DNA of 64,000 bases. Origin: Bufo bufo. Its lineage: Eukaryota > Chordata > Amphibia > Anura > Bufonidae. The stretch covers positions 745,985,146-746,049,145 of the forward strand of contig NC_053389.1 in the NCBI RefSeq assembly GCF_905171765.1. Direction: 5' to 3'. Shown here piece by piece: positions 43,603 through 55,127 of the stretch (positions are counted from its first letter, which is position 1; every line of letters begins with the position of its first letter). Below the pieces are notes generated by a model. The model was not told the origin of the DNA and did no database searches. It saw only the letters and a list, made by a program, of their open reading frames with translations. A program made the translations under genes and the position numbers.

Positions 43603-44883
43603 GAGACGATGAAAAGAGGGCAGCACTCCGGTCTTGTGATGAAAATAAGGTGATGTTTATTACACCCAAAAGCAATGCGGCATTTCAGCTCTCTCAATGG
43701 AGCCTTTCTCAAGCTAGTGAATATAGTGCTCTCAAGGTATTTAAATAGGTAAATTTCATCAATGTGACATAATTGATCATCAGAGAAAAAATACAAATAT
43801 ACAGTGGAAAACATAATTAAAAACATCATTACAGTATAGTACATGTGCACAAAACGCAGTATTATTACATAGTGTTCATGATTACAATAAATAGTTATCC
43901 CAGGTCTATGATTCAGTGTTACATTCATAATTACTACTAATTCATACATAAAGTGCATCTGTGCTAAATCATAAATCAATTAAAAAAGAGGACAAACCCA
44001 CGTCATGAATTCTCACATGTGTGGCCAAACTTCAGCGTCCCATGTTGGGTACTGCACAGGCGCCGGCTTACATCCTAGGCACACGAGATTTCCTCACGTC
44101 CCGCGCATGCGCACCGCATGCCCGCACTGGATATGTCAGTCTGTGTGGCAATCAGCCACTGCGCATGACCAGAGGATCGGGATCTGATGTTGTTGTCATC
44201 CTGTGACCATAGTAACCATTATCATGTGCGGCAAAGAAAAACAAGTGTCATATGAGACCGGAGGATGTCCATAACGGGACATACACTAAGCGTTAGCCTA
44301 AGTGTATGGACCCCGTCGTGATAAGGGATCAGGGGCAAGCCATTGTCCCCGTTCCCAACCACTACATCCCCGATGTCATATAAAAATGCGGGGATAGTGT
44401 ACGGTCGTGAATGCAAGCCCCCATGCGGAACCGGGGACAGGGGCACCTCAGTGTCACCTCTCCTCCGCTCCCTCATCCATCGACCAATACACGTCCCCTC
44501 AGCCCAGTTCACATAACATTGCCATACCACACAATGGAAAATTAAATGAATATATCAATGTCAAATCCCCTTGTTCTCTGGTCAATTGCGTATTTTTAAT
44601 GTATAAAGACAATACGTATAGGGAAAATTAAAAAGCCCCCTTGCATGAGTACATTATCACATGTAGGTTTCATGTCGGGCGATGTCCTCTTGATCAAGAC
44701 AATATTTTCCATCAAAATATCCTGAAATAAAGAGAACAACAATGAGTGGAGAGCACCAATCTCAACACATACACCCAGATATGAGGCTAGGACCCCACAA
44801 GCACATGATCATACCACCCAAAAATTAACATTTAATCCATTGGGTTTTAAAGTCTGCAGTTGGTAAATCCAGTAAAGTTCACG

Positions 44884-45955
44884 CTATTTCAGCATGGTTG
44901 ACCTATCGCCACCCCGGCGTGGCATGGCGACCTGGTCAATGACCCTGAAACGTAAATCCCTCTCAGTGTGTTTCGCTTCCGTAAAGTGTTTAGACACTGG
45001 TAAGTCTAATTTCTTTTTCCTAATAGTGTATCTATGTTGGTTCAATCTTGTCTTAACATCCCATGTGGTTTCGCCTACATAGAAGAGATGACACGGGCAT
45101 TCAAGTAGATACAAAACATAGGAGGAGTCACAAGTCAGGTAATGTTTGATCATATATTCATCCCCTGTCCGTGGATGTGTGAAAGTGGCACCCCTTAGCA
45201 TCAATGGGCAATTCACACATCCATGGCAGGGAAAGCAACCTTTTCTTGACGCACCACGGTATGCACTAAACGAGATCTTACTTGTACCAATGTCCGCCCG
45301 CACCAACTGGTCCTTGATGTTACATGTGCGTCTATAGGACATCATTGGAGGGTTGACAAACTCGGGCATATGTCTAAAGTTACTACCCAGAATGGGCCAA
45401 TGTCCCTTCAAGATACCGCTGATTCTATCACTCAAAGGTGAGAATCGTGTAACAAAGGGAATGCGTTTGGTATCATCCACCTTGGTTACCTCTTTTTCTA
45501 ATAGAGTCTTTCTGGATTGCATCATGGCCCTCACTGTATGTTGTTGTACAAGTATCCTAGGGTAACCTCTCCTAATGAATTTTGTGCCCATTTCTGTAAG
45601 CCTATCCGCAACATCCTCCTCCCCTTGAACTATCCTCTTGACTCTGACCAACTGGCTATATGGTAATGACCTGACCATGCTCCTGGGGTGGCAACTGTCA
45701 TACCTGAGCAATGTGTTTTTGTCAGTCACCTTAGTGAATAGATCAGTATGTAAATAATCACCTGATCTACTCACTGTCACATCCAGAAATTGAATTTCTG
45801 TCTCCGAGGCAACAAGTGTGAACTTGACTTCTGGGTCAATGCTATTGAGGAAATCACCAAACTGGTGTAATTCCCCAATAGAGCCTGTCCATAGGGGGAA
45901 GATGTCGTCTATGTAACGCCACCACCCCAGAACAAGTCTGAAGTGGTGGCTAACA
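44884..45955 (-). pseudogene. Penelope-like RT C-terminus plus GIY-YIG endonuclease
   Basis: The frame opens with the RT catalytic motif WWRYIDDIFPLWTGS (about 45930-45890) and continues through KFTLVASETEIQFLDVTVSR. Counting from the first Met (45780), a cysteine-rich linker CFPCHGCVNC lies at 182-191, THPRTGDEYMIKHYLTCDS at 201-219 and the GIY-YIG domain from 221 (YVLYLLECP, FYVGETTWDVKTRLNQH). A TAG at 44884-44886 cuts the frame after STMLK; RELYWIYQLQ continues in frame beyond the stop, so the conserved glutamate of the domain is lost. Shifted by about one base from the upstream RT frame near 45955. Confidence 0.88.
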
Positions 45956-47069
45956 TAGACGTACTGTACATCTCCTCCAAATGTGTCATAAAAATGTTAG
46001 CATAATTTGGCGCTACATTTGAGCCCATTGCGGTCCCGCGTAATTGAATAAAATACTCATCCTGGAACATAAAATAATTACAAGTGAGCACAATCTGTAA
46101 GAGTGTAATCAAAAACTCTCTACACGGCATGGAGTAAGATGAGTCAAGTAGACACTCTCTTTCCGCATCAATGCCCCTGACATGTGAAATAGATGTATAT
46201 AAACTGACTACATCAAATGATGCCAAAATGACGTGTGCTGGGAGTTGTACCTTGCTGACTTCATTATGAAAATGTGTCGTGTCCCTTATGTATGACTTGG
46301 CCCTCTGTACATATGGTGATAGAATTCTGTCAAAAAAAATAGCAATCTGAGAAAAAGGAGATCCAATGCCCGATACTATGGGGCGGCCGGGTGGGGACAC
46401 AAGTGACTTGTGGATTTTTGGTAATATATATATCACCAGAGTTCTTGGTCGTTCCACATAAAGAAAGGAGCGCAATTTGTCATCAATTACACCCTCCTCT
46501 TTAGCTGAATCTAAAATCGTTTGAATCTTTCTCAGAAATTCAAACTTAGGGTCGCCTGGTAACCTACGGTATACATTTCCATCATTCAATTGACGACTAA
46601 TTTCGTCCACATAGTCAGTTGTGTCCATAACAACCACAGCTCCACCCTTGTCTGCCAGTTTAATGGTCAGACAAGGGTTATTGGTCTCATTTAATGTCAT
46701 ATTCCTTTTTAAATACATCCCATCATATCCAGACATCTTTAGGGCATCCAAATATAGTCTAACCGCATTCATAAAAGTGTCAAGAGCAACCTGGTTAACA
46801 GATGGTGTAAAATCACTTTTCAAGTGTAACTGAACATTATTAAGTGTGAGCTCTGAACCCCTAGTAGGCCCTGCTGTAATGACCTCAGTGGATTGCTTAT
46901 CAAACCATATTTTCAATTTTATTGCTCTAAAAAACCTGTGTAAGTCAAGCTCCAGTTGGAACCAATCAATTTTCCTGAATGGACAAAATGACAGTCCTCT
47001 TTCTAAAACAGACAGTTGTGCAGGAGTTACTATAGCGAATGATATATTTACCACTATTGTCTCTTCCAC
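45909..47069 (-). pseudogene. Penelope-like reverse transcriptase N-terminal part
   Basis: The 386-residue frame includes LADKGGAVVVMDTTDYV, RPIVSGIGSPFSQIAIFFDR, ILASFDVVSLYTSI (first RT aspartate) and LRGTAMGSNVAPNYANIFM. The frame then runs out as SDLFWGGGVT instead of reaching the YIDD motif, which lies one frame away. The Penelope-like class is supported by this motif set and by the downstream GIY-YIG domain. Two frameshifts (near 45955 and near 47100) separate it from its neighbours. Confidence 0.88.
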
Positions 47070-47650
47070 ATGGTTCTTTGTGGTTTCATCTGTCTCCCTC
47101 TTTCGCCATTTCTGCTGCCTCCTGCCACCTCGTCTGGTCCGGTGAGATCTAGGTCCCGACCTAAAAAATGAGTAGTGGGGGTGGATACATTATTATTGGA
47201 TGTTGTGGCTGCATCCAAAGGGGCATCCATTGTTGGAATTGTCCAATTGTCCCTTTGACTAGAGAGTCCCATTCTTTTATTCCTAGGGGAAGTCCGTTCC
47301 ATTTTCTTAAAACCCTTTTTAATATTTCTCTGTTCTCCTTGCCAGCAGTATATAAATCCAGTGGTGTAATCCTCCATATCCCTCTGCCATTTCTTCCTTT
47401 TCGTTGACTGCAGGTCATGTTTAAGTTTCTCCAGATGCGTATTACTATTAGTAAGGTACTTTTCCATATCTTCTGATGTTAATAATGACTTAAGTTCCCC
47501 CTCCGTTTGTTCCAAACTTAATCTCAGATTGTGGATCTCTTTTTGCAAATATTCCACATTTAACAGGATGATATCCAAAGAATATTTAATCGATAACTGC
47601 GCAAACCGCGCGCAAAAATCTACATTATTAGGGAAAAAAATCTGGTATCT
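47054..47650 (-). pseudogene. Penelope-like N-terminal coiled-coil region
   Basis: After the repeat-encoded MIDRYQ, the frame reads FFPNNVDFCARFAQLSIKYS then a coiled coil (LQKEIHNLRLSLEQTEGELK, LEKLKHDLQSTKRKKWQRDM) and a polar region (GFKKMERTSPRNKRMGLSSQ). This matches the layout upstream of RT in Penelope-like proteins. It ends MWKRQ in a frame different from RT, implying a frameshift near 47100. Confidence 0.7.
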
Positions 47651-47674
47651 ATCTATCAATCTATCTATCTATCC
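47643..47674. repeat. Short TATC/TCAA microsatellite at the PLE 5' junction
   Basis: TATCTATCTATCAATCTATC with a second TATC run continues the same tetranucleotide as 43474-43602, now split by the element. Confidence 0.85.
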
Positions 47675-47679
47675 ATTAT

Positions 47680-48499
47680 GCACTTCTACAGTATTATTAG
47701 ATAGCACATGAACCAAGCTGAGCACAGAAAGCCATCCCATCAGGTTCAGGAGCTGTATCAGATGTCATGCAGTGCCTCAAAGGTCTGATGAGATAGAAGC
47801 ATTGACATTTACCTTCTCGAGGCACGCACATTGTGAATTCTTTTCATACAGGAAAACTTCAATGGCATGTCAGTGGTGCATATTAGATGTTAAAATTGTT
47901 TGGCAGTTATTTTAGAGTAAAACTTGTGAAACTTGAGGCTTTTAAATAAGATTGCTGACTGAATATTGCCGGAAATTTTGCACCACATCTTTGCTATAAA
48001 ACAACTGCTGACAGAAGAGCCCATCAAAAGCACCAGACTTCTTTTTTTCAGGAAGTTGAGCTTATATCTGGTCAAATAGTCATAGTCTAAAATTAGCTAA
48101 AACTCACTTTTCAAAAACATGAACTGCAATACTAAGCATTAAATAAGACAATTCCACTCCTCGAGTACTTTTACCCCGTCCCAGAATCGTAATAAGGGAC
48201 AAGTGTTTGCAAGTGCCACCGATTACCCAACAAATAAGCAAACACTTGTTCATCAGGTGAACTTTCATGTGGCACCTAAAATCATTGTTTGTGGGCAGCT
48301 CATCGTCCTGTGTGAACTGCTGCTACTGGCAATGAATCTTTTTGAGGATGAATGGTTACAGTTACAAACACCTTCCATCTTCCCCGATACAAAGGGGATG
48401 ATTGCTGCATGTAAATGGAGTTGAACCAGCTTTCAATGATTGGAAATGAACGGTTCAGTTGCGATCATTGACCTGTGTATTGGGCCAAGTAAAAAGCTC
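47680..48499. other. Single-copy-like sequence then eroded repeat, no gene
   Basis: 47690-48120 shows no repeat signature. 48190-48480 (GTGTTTGCAAGTGCCACCGA, CATCGTCCTGTGTGAACTGC) looks like an old dispersed MITE. No coding frame. Confidence 0.4.
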
Positions 48500-48503
48500 T
48501 TAA

Positions 48504-49173
48504 AGGGAACCTGTCATCTGGATTTTGGGTATAGAGCTGAGGACATGGGCTCCTAGATCGCCACTAGCGCATCCGCAATATCCATTCCCCATAGCTCTCT
48601 GTGCTTTTATTGTGTCAAAAAAATACTTGTATATATATATATGTAAATGAGGCAAGTAAGGAGCCCACGGAGCTCTTACTAACGTTTCCGGAGCCCAGCC
48701 ACGCCCACTGTGAAGGAGCCTAGCACTGCCCCGCATCCTCCAAATCTCCTCCTTGCTCCCCGACGTCACAAGCTAGAGCGAGCTAGCGCATGTGCAGTGT
48801 CGGCATAGTGTTCCTTCCCTGTGCTGGCATCAGCCTCAGGGAACTGCGTATGCGCTAGCTCGCGCATTGCGAGATTACGGCGCTCTAGCTTTGTGATGTC
48901 GGGAGCAAGGAGGAGATTCAGAGGATGCGGGGCGGTGCTGGGCTCCTTCACAGTGGGCAAGGCTGGGCTCAGAGTCAGAGAACGCTGGACTCATCTCTGA
49001 AGCATGGAGGAGACAGGACTCATCTAAGGTTCATTTACATATCTATAAAATAGTTTTTTTGACACAATAAAAGCACACAGAGCTATGGCGACTGGATATT
49101 GCGGATGTGCTAGCGGCGATCTAGCAGCCCATATCTTCAGCTCTATGCCCAAAATCCAAGTGACAGGTTCCCT
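48504..49173. mobile_element. TTAA MITE, 670 bp
   Basis: AGGGAACCTGTCATCTGGAT and ATCCAAGTGACAGGTTCCCT are terminal inverted repeats with TTAA at 48500-48503 and 49174-49177. Internal pairs include GGGTATAGAGCTGA with TCAGCTCTATGCCC and GCACACAGAGCTATGG with CCATAGCTCTCTGTGC. Its right TTAA is the left TTAA of element C. Confidence 0.9.
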
Positions 49174-50255
49174 TTAACCCCTTAGGGACCGGGCTCATTT
49201 ACACCTTAAGGACCAGTGTCACTTTATGTGGTGATAACTTTAAAACACTTTGACTTATCCAAGCCATTCTGAGATTCATTTTTATTTATAAAAACAATAC
49301 CACATTTTGAAATATTTAGAAAAATTTGCAAATTTCCAAGTTTCAATTTCTCTACTTCTATAATACATAGTAATACCTACAAAAATAGTTATTACTTCAC
49401 ATTCCCCATATGTCTACTTCATGTTTAGATCATTTTGGGAATGAAATTTTATTTTTTGGGGATGTTAGAAGGCTTAGAAGTTTAGAAGCAAATCTTGACA
49501 TTTTTCAGAAATTTTCAAAAACCCACTTTTTAAGGACCAGTTCAGATCTGAAGTCACTTTGTGAGGCTTACATAATAGAAACCACCCAAAAATGACCCCA
49601 TTCTAGAAAATACACCCCTCAAGGTATTCAAAACTGATTTTACAAACATAGTTTACCCTTTAGGTGTTCCACAAGAGTTAATGGCAAAAGGAGAAAAAAA
49701 ATCTGAATTTCAATTTTTTTTAATATTTTCCATTTTAATCAATTTTTTCCAGTAGCAAAGCAAGGGTTAACAGCCAAACAAAACTCAATATTTATTGCCC
49801 TGATTCTGTAGTTTGTAGAAATACCCCATATGTGGCCATAAACTACTGTACGGGCACACGGTAGGGCGTAGAGGAAAAGGTGCGCCATGTGGTTTTTGGA
49901 AGGCAGATTTTGCTGGACTGGTTTATTTACACCATGTTCCGTTTGAAGCCCCCCTGATGCACCCCTAGAGTAGAAACTCCATAAAAGTGACCCCATCTAA
50001 AAGAATACACCCCTCAAGGTATTCAAAACTTATTTTAAAAACTTTGTTAACCCTTTAGGCAGTGGCGTTTACACAATCCATGGGGCCCCGATGCGAAACT
50101 GATCCATGCCCCCCCCCCCGTACCTCTTACATCCAGTGACGTCTCCTTCGATGTAGATGTTCTCTGTCCTCGTCTTCTCCTTTCAGACCAAACCACCATT
50201 TTTACGCCGTTTTTAATCTCTGCAGTTTGACCAAAAAAAAATCTTAGTTTACTAC

Positions 50256-50897
50256 TGTCACGACCGCTACCCCAGCAGCAGTCGTGTCGCACCAGACAGA
50301 GGGGAAGGGGGACCCTTATCTACGGATGGGAATAGTATGGCCACCCCTGACTAACCCTAAGCTGGCACCTGTCTGCCCTGATACCCTAGACGGGGTGTGA
50401 ACCCGTCCGGGGAGCAGGATGCCTAAACCCTCTGTCACCCTTACAAGCCTAGAGTGGGGAAAGGCCGATGGGAGCACTAGTCACCATCACTCATGTCTAG
50501 GAGAACAGCAGGGGAAGACAGCAACAAACAAACTATATCAGAGATAGACTTATCCAGTCACGAGCAGAGAAGGCGATCCCAATCACGACAGTCCACGCCG
50601 GACAAGAGCTCCACAGCAACACCATCAAACGATCTCCTTCAAAGGTCAGAATAGAACTGGAAGTAAGGACTATATCTGGCAATGACTGCAAGTGAAAGTG
50701 AAACTAATATAGTAGCTGGGAGTGGCAGACAGGACTCACCTGAGAAGGATGCCTACAAACTCCCAGTCAGGACAAAAAGGTTCACAAGGCAAAACCCAGA
50801 TGACATACCCTGAACCACGGAGCAAACTCACAAGCTATCGCGAGTAGCAAGTCGCTGTGACCTTCTCCTCCCAGACCTGTCTGGATCAGTCACAGTC
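50256..50897 (-). repeat. 3' LTR of the chromovirus
   Basis: Begins TGTCACGACCGCTACC on the + strand and matches 55128-55768 almost base for base. Differences seen: ACAGACAGAGG-type A versus G near 50308, CGTCCGGGGAG versus CGTGCGGCGAG near 50415, an extra C at CATACCCTGAAC near 50810, and T versus C near 50857. Homology stops at CACAGTC (50897), before the last six bases found on the other LTR. It also encodes the last ~22 residues of Pol. Confidence 0.9.
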
Positions 50898-53800
50898 CCT
50901 GGACCCTCAAGACCAGGCCTCTCCGGATGGGAGCTATGAAAAGCTCGAATGAGTCTGTCCGCTTTTATCTCTGATGCTGGAACCCACATTCTCTCTTCGG
51001 AACCATAACCTTTCCAGTGCGCCAGGTACTGAAGAGAGCGGCGAACATATCGTGAATCAACAATCTTTTCTACCTGAAACTCAAGACTGCCATCAACAAC
51101 CACCGGTGGAGGCGGTAGTGGCAATAGTTCAGGAGGTTCTACATATCTCTTAAGCAGAGATCTGTGGAAGACATTATGGATCCTTAGAGTCTGAGGTAGC
51201 TCCAGACGAAAAGCCACTGGGTTAATGATCTTAATTACCCTATAAGGACCAATAAATCTCGGACCTAATTTCCACGAGGGAACCTTCAACTTGATATTTC
51301 TGGTAGACAACCACACCAAGTCATTCACCCCAAGGTCCGGACCTTCAGAGCGCTTCCTATCAGCCGCACGTTTGTATCTACCACCAATTCTCTTCAAACT
51401 TTCTTGCACACTCTGCCACACTGAAGAAAGTGAAGACGCAAATCGTTCCTCCTCGGGAATCCCAGACGGCCCCCCCTCACTAAACGTACAAAACTGAGGA
51501 TGGAAACCATACGCACCAAAAAATGGTGACTTATCGGTGGATTCTTGACGACGATTATTAATGGCAAACTCGGCTAACGGTAAATAAGATGACCATTCCT
51601 CCTGATTTTCGGAAACAAAGCATCTCAAATATGTCTCTAGGATTTGATTGGTACGTTCAGTCTGACCGTTGGACTCTAGATGGAAAGATGAAGAAAACGA
51701 CAGATGAACCCCTAAACGAGAACAAAAAGCTTTCCAAAATTTAGAAACAAATTGGGTACCACGATCCGAAACAATATCGGAAGGGACCCCGTGAAGCTTC
51801 ACGATGTGGTCAATAAAAACCTGAGCCAGTGTGTTAGCATTAGGCAATGCGGCAAGAGCAATAAAGTGCACCATTTTACTGAATCTGTCAACAACTACAA
51901 GAATAACAGTCTTCCCCGCTGATACTGGTAGATCCGTAATGAAATCCATTGACAGGTGCGTCCAAGGCCTGTTGGGGATGGCCAGAGGTAAAAGACGCCC
52001 TGCCGGACGAGTATGATCTACCTTAGAACGAGCACAGGTAGCACATGCAGACACAAAATTCAACACCTCCTGGCTCCATTTAGGCCACCAGAACCGACGA
52101 GACACTAACTCAGAGGTTGCCCTACTACCTGGGTGTCCTGCCAGTGTGGAGTTATGGTGTTCTTTTAGTATCTCCAGTCGTAAATTTTCTGGCACAAACA
52201 GTTTACCCGAGGGGCAGGAGGCCGGGGCGTCCCCCTGAGCTTCCAACACCCTCCCCTCCAAACCTGAGTGTAATGCAGAGACCACCACCCCCTTTTGCAA
52301 AATGGGCTCTGGTACCTCAACATCACCCCCTCCAGGAAAACTTTGAGACAATGCATCCGCCTTAGTATTTTTTGCCCCCGAGCGATAGGTTATTACAAAA
52401 TTAAACCTAGTAAAAAATAACGACCACCGAACCTGTCTAGGGGTGAGACGTTTAGCAGACTCCAGATATAATAAGTTTTTGTGATCAGTAATCACCGTGA
52501 CGGGATGAACCGCCCCCTCCAAAAAATGACGCCACTCCTCAAAAGCCAACTTAATAGCCAAAAGTTCCCTGCTGCCAATATCATAGTTCCTTTCTGCAGT
52601 AGACAATTTCTTCGAAAAGAAAGCACACGGACGCCATTCACCAGGGGACGGGCCCTGAGATAGTACCGCTCCCACCCCCACCTTTGATGCGTCAACCTCT
52701 ACAATAAAAGGAAGCGAGACATCTGGCTGTACGAGAATAGGGGCCGAGGTGAATCTCTCCTTCAGAGATGCAAAGGCAGTTTTGGCTGCATGTGACCATT
52801 TGGAAAAATCGGATCCCTTTCGGGTCATGTCCGTCAGTGGTTTGACCACCAAGGAATAGTTTTTTATAAACTTTCTATAAAAATTGGCAAACCCCAGGAA
52901 GCGTTGCAATGCCTTCAGGTTCTCAGGCAGGTCCCAGTCTATAATCGCCCGGACTTTCTCTGGATCCATGCGGAAACCTGAATCTGACAACACATACCCC
53001 AGAAATGGCAGTTCTTTTACGGCGAACACACATTTTTCTAACTTAGCAAACAATTTGTTGGCCCTTAATATCTGCAGCACTTGTCTCACATGGATCTTAT
53101 GTGTATCCAGATCCGGGGAATAGACCAGGATGTCATCAAGATATATCACAACAAATCTCCCGATAAGGTGACCAAAAATATCGCTGACAAAATGTTGGAA
53201 TACCGCAGGCGCATTAGTAAGACCAAATGGCATGACCAGATTTTCATAATGCCCTTCCGGAGTATTAAAAGCCGTCTTCCACTCATCCCCCTCTTTGATG
53301 CGAACCAGGTTATAGGCTCCTCTGAGATCCATTTTGGAGAACCATTTAGCACCAGCAACCTGATTAAAGAGGTCGGGAATGAGAGGAAGAGGATAGGGAT
53401 CTCGGATAGTTATCCGGTTTAATTCCCGGAAATCCAGGCAAGGACGTAGGCCCCCATCTTTCTTTTTAACGAAAAAGAACCCTGCAGCCACAGGTGAAGA
53501 AGAGGGTCTGATGTGTCCCTTAGCCAAACTCTCCGAAATATAATCTTTCATAGCCTTCCTCTCCGGGCCGGAAAGATTGTATAACCGGGTTTTAGGTAGT
53601 TTGGCCCCAGGTAGTAGATTAATCGGGCAATCATATGGACGATGAGGTGGTAACCCCTGACAACCCTTCTCAGAGAATACATCCATAAAATCTGACAGAA
53701 AAGCAGGTAAAGATGTTACAGAGAGTGTAGAGCACCTACTACTCAAGCAGTTGTCCTTACAATGTTCACTCCACTCCACAATCTCCCCGGCCTGCCAATC

Positions 53801-55042
53801 CACCACTGGATTGTGAGTCACCAGCCAGGGAAGCCCCAATACCATAGGAGCCGGAAGACCGTCCAGGACATAACACGAGATATGCTCTTTATGGAGGTCC
53901 CCTACCTGCAGATGGATATTATGAATGATCTGAGTTAACTCTTTCTGAGTAAGAGGGGAGGAGTCGATGGCAAAAACAGGAATAGTTCTGCGTATCGGTT
54001 CTGGAGTAAAACCCAGAGCCTGAGCAAACCGTGAATCCACCAAGTTGACCCCCGCCCCACTGTCCAAAAAGACGGAACAGATCTCAGTCTTATTGCCCGC
54101 CTCAACAGTAGCGGACAACAAAAACTGAGACATGCGTATGGAGGAAACGAATACGCCCAGACTGTTATCCTCCGCACAATCTGGGGACTCTAGTTTTCCC
54201 GGCGGCTCCTTTGTTTGTGGTCTCTTGGGTTCTGAGGGACAAACCTTTACAAAATGACCCCTCCCCCCACAACGAAAACAAACCTCTGACCTACAGCGGA
54301 ACTTAGGAGGATTCACCCGTCTAGTGGCGCCCCCTATTTGCATTGGTTCGACTGGATCATAACAAACCGATCCCTGCCCTATAGAGGCCTCCGTAAAATT
54401 TAATAGTCTCTCCCTGAGTCGTCTGTCGATTCTTATGGACAGAGACATAGCAGCCTCCAGAGACCCAGGGACCTCGTATACCGCCAGCGCGTCTTTCAAT
54501 CTTTCAGACAACCCCTGGCAGAACTGACTCCTAAGGGCCGAGTCGTTCCATAACGTATCAGTAGCCCACCTACGGAATTCGGAACAATATAGTTCAGCAG
54601 ACCTATTCTCTTGCCGAAGTCTACGTAGCTTAGACTCAGCCAGTGAGACCCTGTCCGGGTCATCATTTACGAGACCCAGGGCTTCAAAAAACTCCTCCAC
54701 TGATCGTAAGGCCGGAGAGTCTGATGGTAGGGAGAAAGCCCAAGCCTGCGGATCTCCTTGCAGGAGAGAAATTACAATACCCACTCGTTGTTCCTCACCG
54801 CCGGAGGATCTAGGGCGTAACCTGAAGAACAATTTGCAAGCTTCTCTGAAGGTTACAAATTGGTCTCTCCCTCCAGAGAACCTATCAGGTAAAGCCACTT
54901 TTGGCTCAGGAGTACCTTGGTTTCCCGTAGCAACGGTGGAACCCAAGGATGGCTGCTGCTGCTGCAGCACTGTTGCTTTTAATCCTGCCACTTCAAGGGA
55001 TAATCCCTGTAATTGTTTCGCCAAAACCGTAACCGGATCCAT
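50828..55042 (-). CDS. Gag-Pol polyprotein of a chromodomain-containing Ty3/gypsy element
   Basis: A single frame, 1,415 residues counted from an upstream Met at 55075; the MDPVTVLAKQ Met (residue 12, codon 55042-55040) is the more likely start. Domains, numbered from 55075: Gag ~60-230; zinc knuckle C266/C269/H274/C279; protease LDSGAG at 337-342; RT ~520-700 with KMDLRGAYN (581) and YLDD (645-648); RNase H ~790-910 (D794, E837, D864, D907); integrase zinc site H974/H981/C1011/C1014; catalytic D1044, D1104, E1140 (35 residues between the last two); chromodomain ~1334-1385 (QVEKIVDSRYVRR, WKGYGSEERMWVP), which in this family steers integration to histone marks. Gag and Pol are fused without a frameshift. 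No stops or missing key residues. The end lies inside the 3' LTR. Replicates in host cells as VLP-borne RNA; activity is unproven. Confidence 0.96.
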   Translation of the reverse strand: MDPVTVLAKQLQGLSLEVAGLKATVLQQQQPSLGSTVATGNQGTPEPKVALPDRFSGGRDQFVTFREACKLFFRLRPRSSGGEEQRVGIVISLLQGDPQAWAFSLPSDSPALRSVEEFFEALGLVNDDPDRVSLAESKLRRLRQENRSAELYCSEFRRWATDTLWNDSALRSQFCQGLSERLKDALAVYEVPGSLEAAMSLSIRIDRRLRERLLNFTEASIGQGSVCYDPVEPMQIGGATRRVNPPKFRCRSEVCFRCGGRGHFVKVCPSEPKRPQTKEPPGKLESPDCAEDNSLGVFVSSIRMSQFLLSATVEAGNKTEICSVFLDSGAGVNLVDSRFAQALGFTPEPIRRTIPVFAIDSSPLTQKELTQIIHNIHLQVGDLHKEHISCYVLDGLPAPMVLGLPWLVTHNPVVDWQAGEIVEWSEHCKDNCLSSRCSTLSVTSLPAFLSDFMDVFSEKGCQGLPPHRPYDCPINLLPGAKLPKTRLYNLSGPERKAMKDYISESLAKGHIRPSSSPVAAGFFFVKKKDGGLRPCLDFRELNRITIRDPYPLPLIPDLFNQVAGAKWFSKMDLRGAYNLVRIKEGDEWKTAFNTPEGHYENLVMPFGLTNAPAVFQHFVSDIFGHLIGRFVVIYLDDILVYSPDLDTHKIHVRQVLQILRANKLFAKLEKCVFAVKELPFLGYVLSDSGFRMDPEKVRAIIDWDLPENLKALQRFLGFANFYRKFIKNYSLVVKPLTDMTRKGSDFSKWSHAAKTAFASLKERFTSAPILVQPDVSLPFIVEVDASKVGVGAVLSQGPSPGEWRPCAFFSKKLSTAERNYDIGSRELLAIKLAFEEWRHFLEGAVHPVTVITDHKNLLYLESAKRLTPRQVRWSLFFTRFNFVITYRSGAKNTKADALSQSFPGGGDVEVPEPILQKGVVVSALHSGLEGRVLEAQGDAPASCPSGKLFVPENLRLEILKEHHNSTLAGHPGSRATSELVSRRFWWPKWSQEVLNFVSACATCARSKVDHTRPAGRLLPLAIPNRPWTHLSMDFITDLPVSAGKTVILVVVDRFSKMVHFIALAALPNANTLAQVFIDHIVKLHGVPSDIVSDRGTQFVSKFWKAFCSRLGVHLSFSSSFHLESNGQTERTNQILETYLRCFVSENQEEWSSYLPLAEFAINNRRQESTDKSPFFGAYGFHPQFCTFSEGGPSGIPEEERFASSLSSVWQSVQESLKRIGGRYKRAADRKRSEGPDLGVNDLVWLSTRNIKLKVPSWKLGPRFIGPYRVIKIINPVAFRLELPQTLRIHNVFHRSLLKRYVEPPELLPLPPPPVVVDGSLEFQVEKIVDSRYVRRSLQYLAHWKGYGSEERMWVPASEIKADRLIRAFHSSHPERPGLEGPGTVTDPDRSGRRRSQRLATRDSL

Positions 55043-55127
55043 AGTGGAACAGAAAAATACAAAGCAAAACAGCAAGCAAAAAAAAAAGAAATGTCACTTT
55101 TTTTTTTTTTTAAATGGCCAGATATAC

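Larger units (their letters stand above)
43603..47642 (-). mobile_element. Penelope-like retroelement, 5'-truncated, inserted in a TATC repeat
   Basis: Reads on the minus strand: coiled-coil region, reverse transcriptase, a Cys-rich linker, GIY-YIG endonuclease, ~1.25-kb 3' region. The 3' end has CTTGAGAAAGGCTCCATTGA and AGAGCTGAAATGCCGCATTG, the pseudo-LTR motif of vertebrate Penelope-like elements. Both ends abut TATC tetranucleotides, so the target was probably a microsatellite. The first Met of the upstream frame (MIDRYQ) is encoded by the repeat itself, evidence of 5' truncation. No intron or second pseudo-LTR is visible. Confidence 0.85.
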
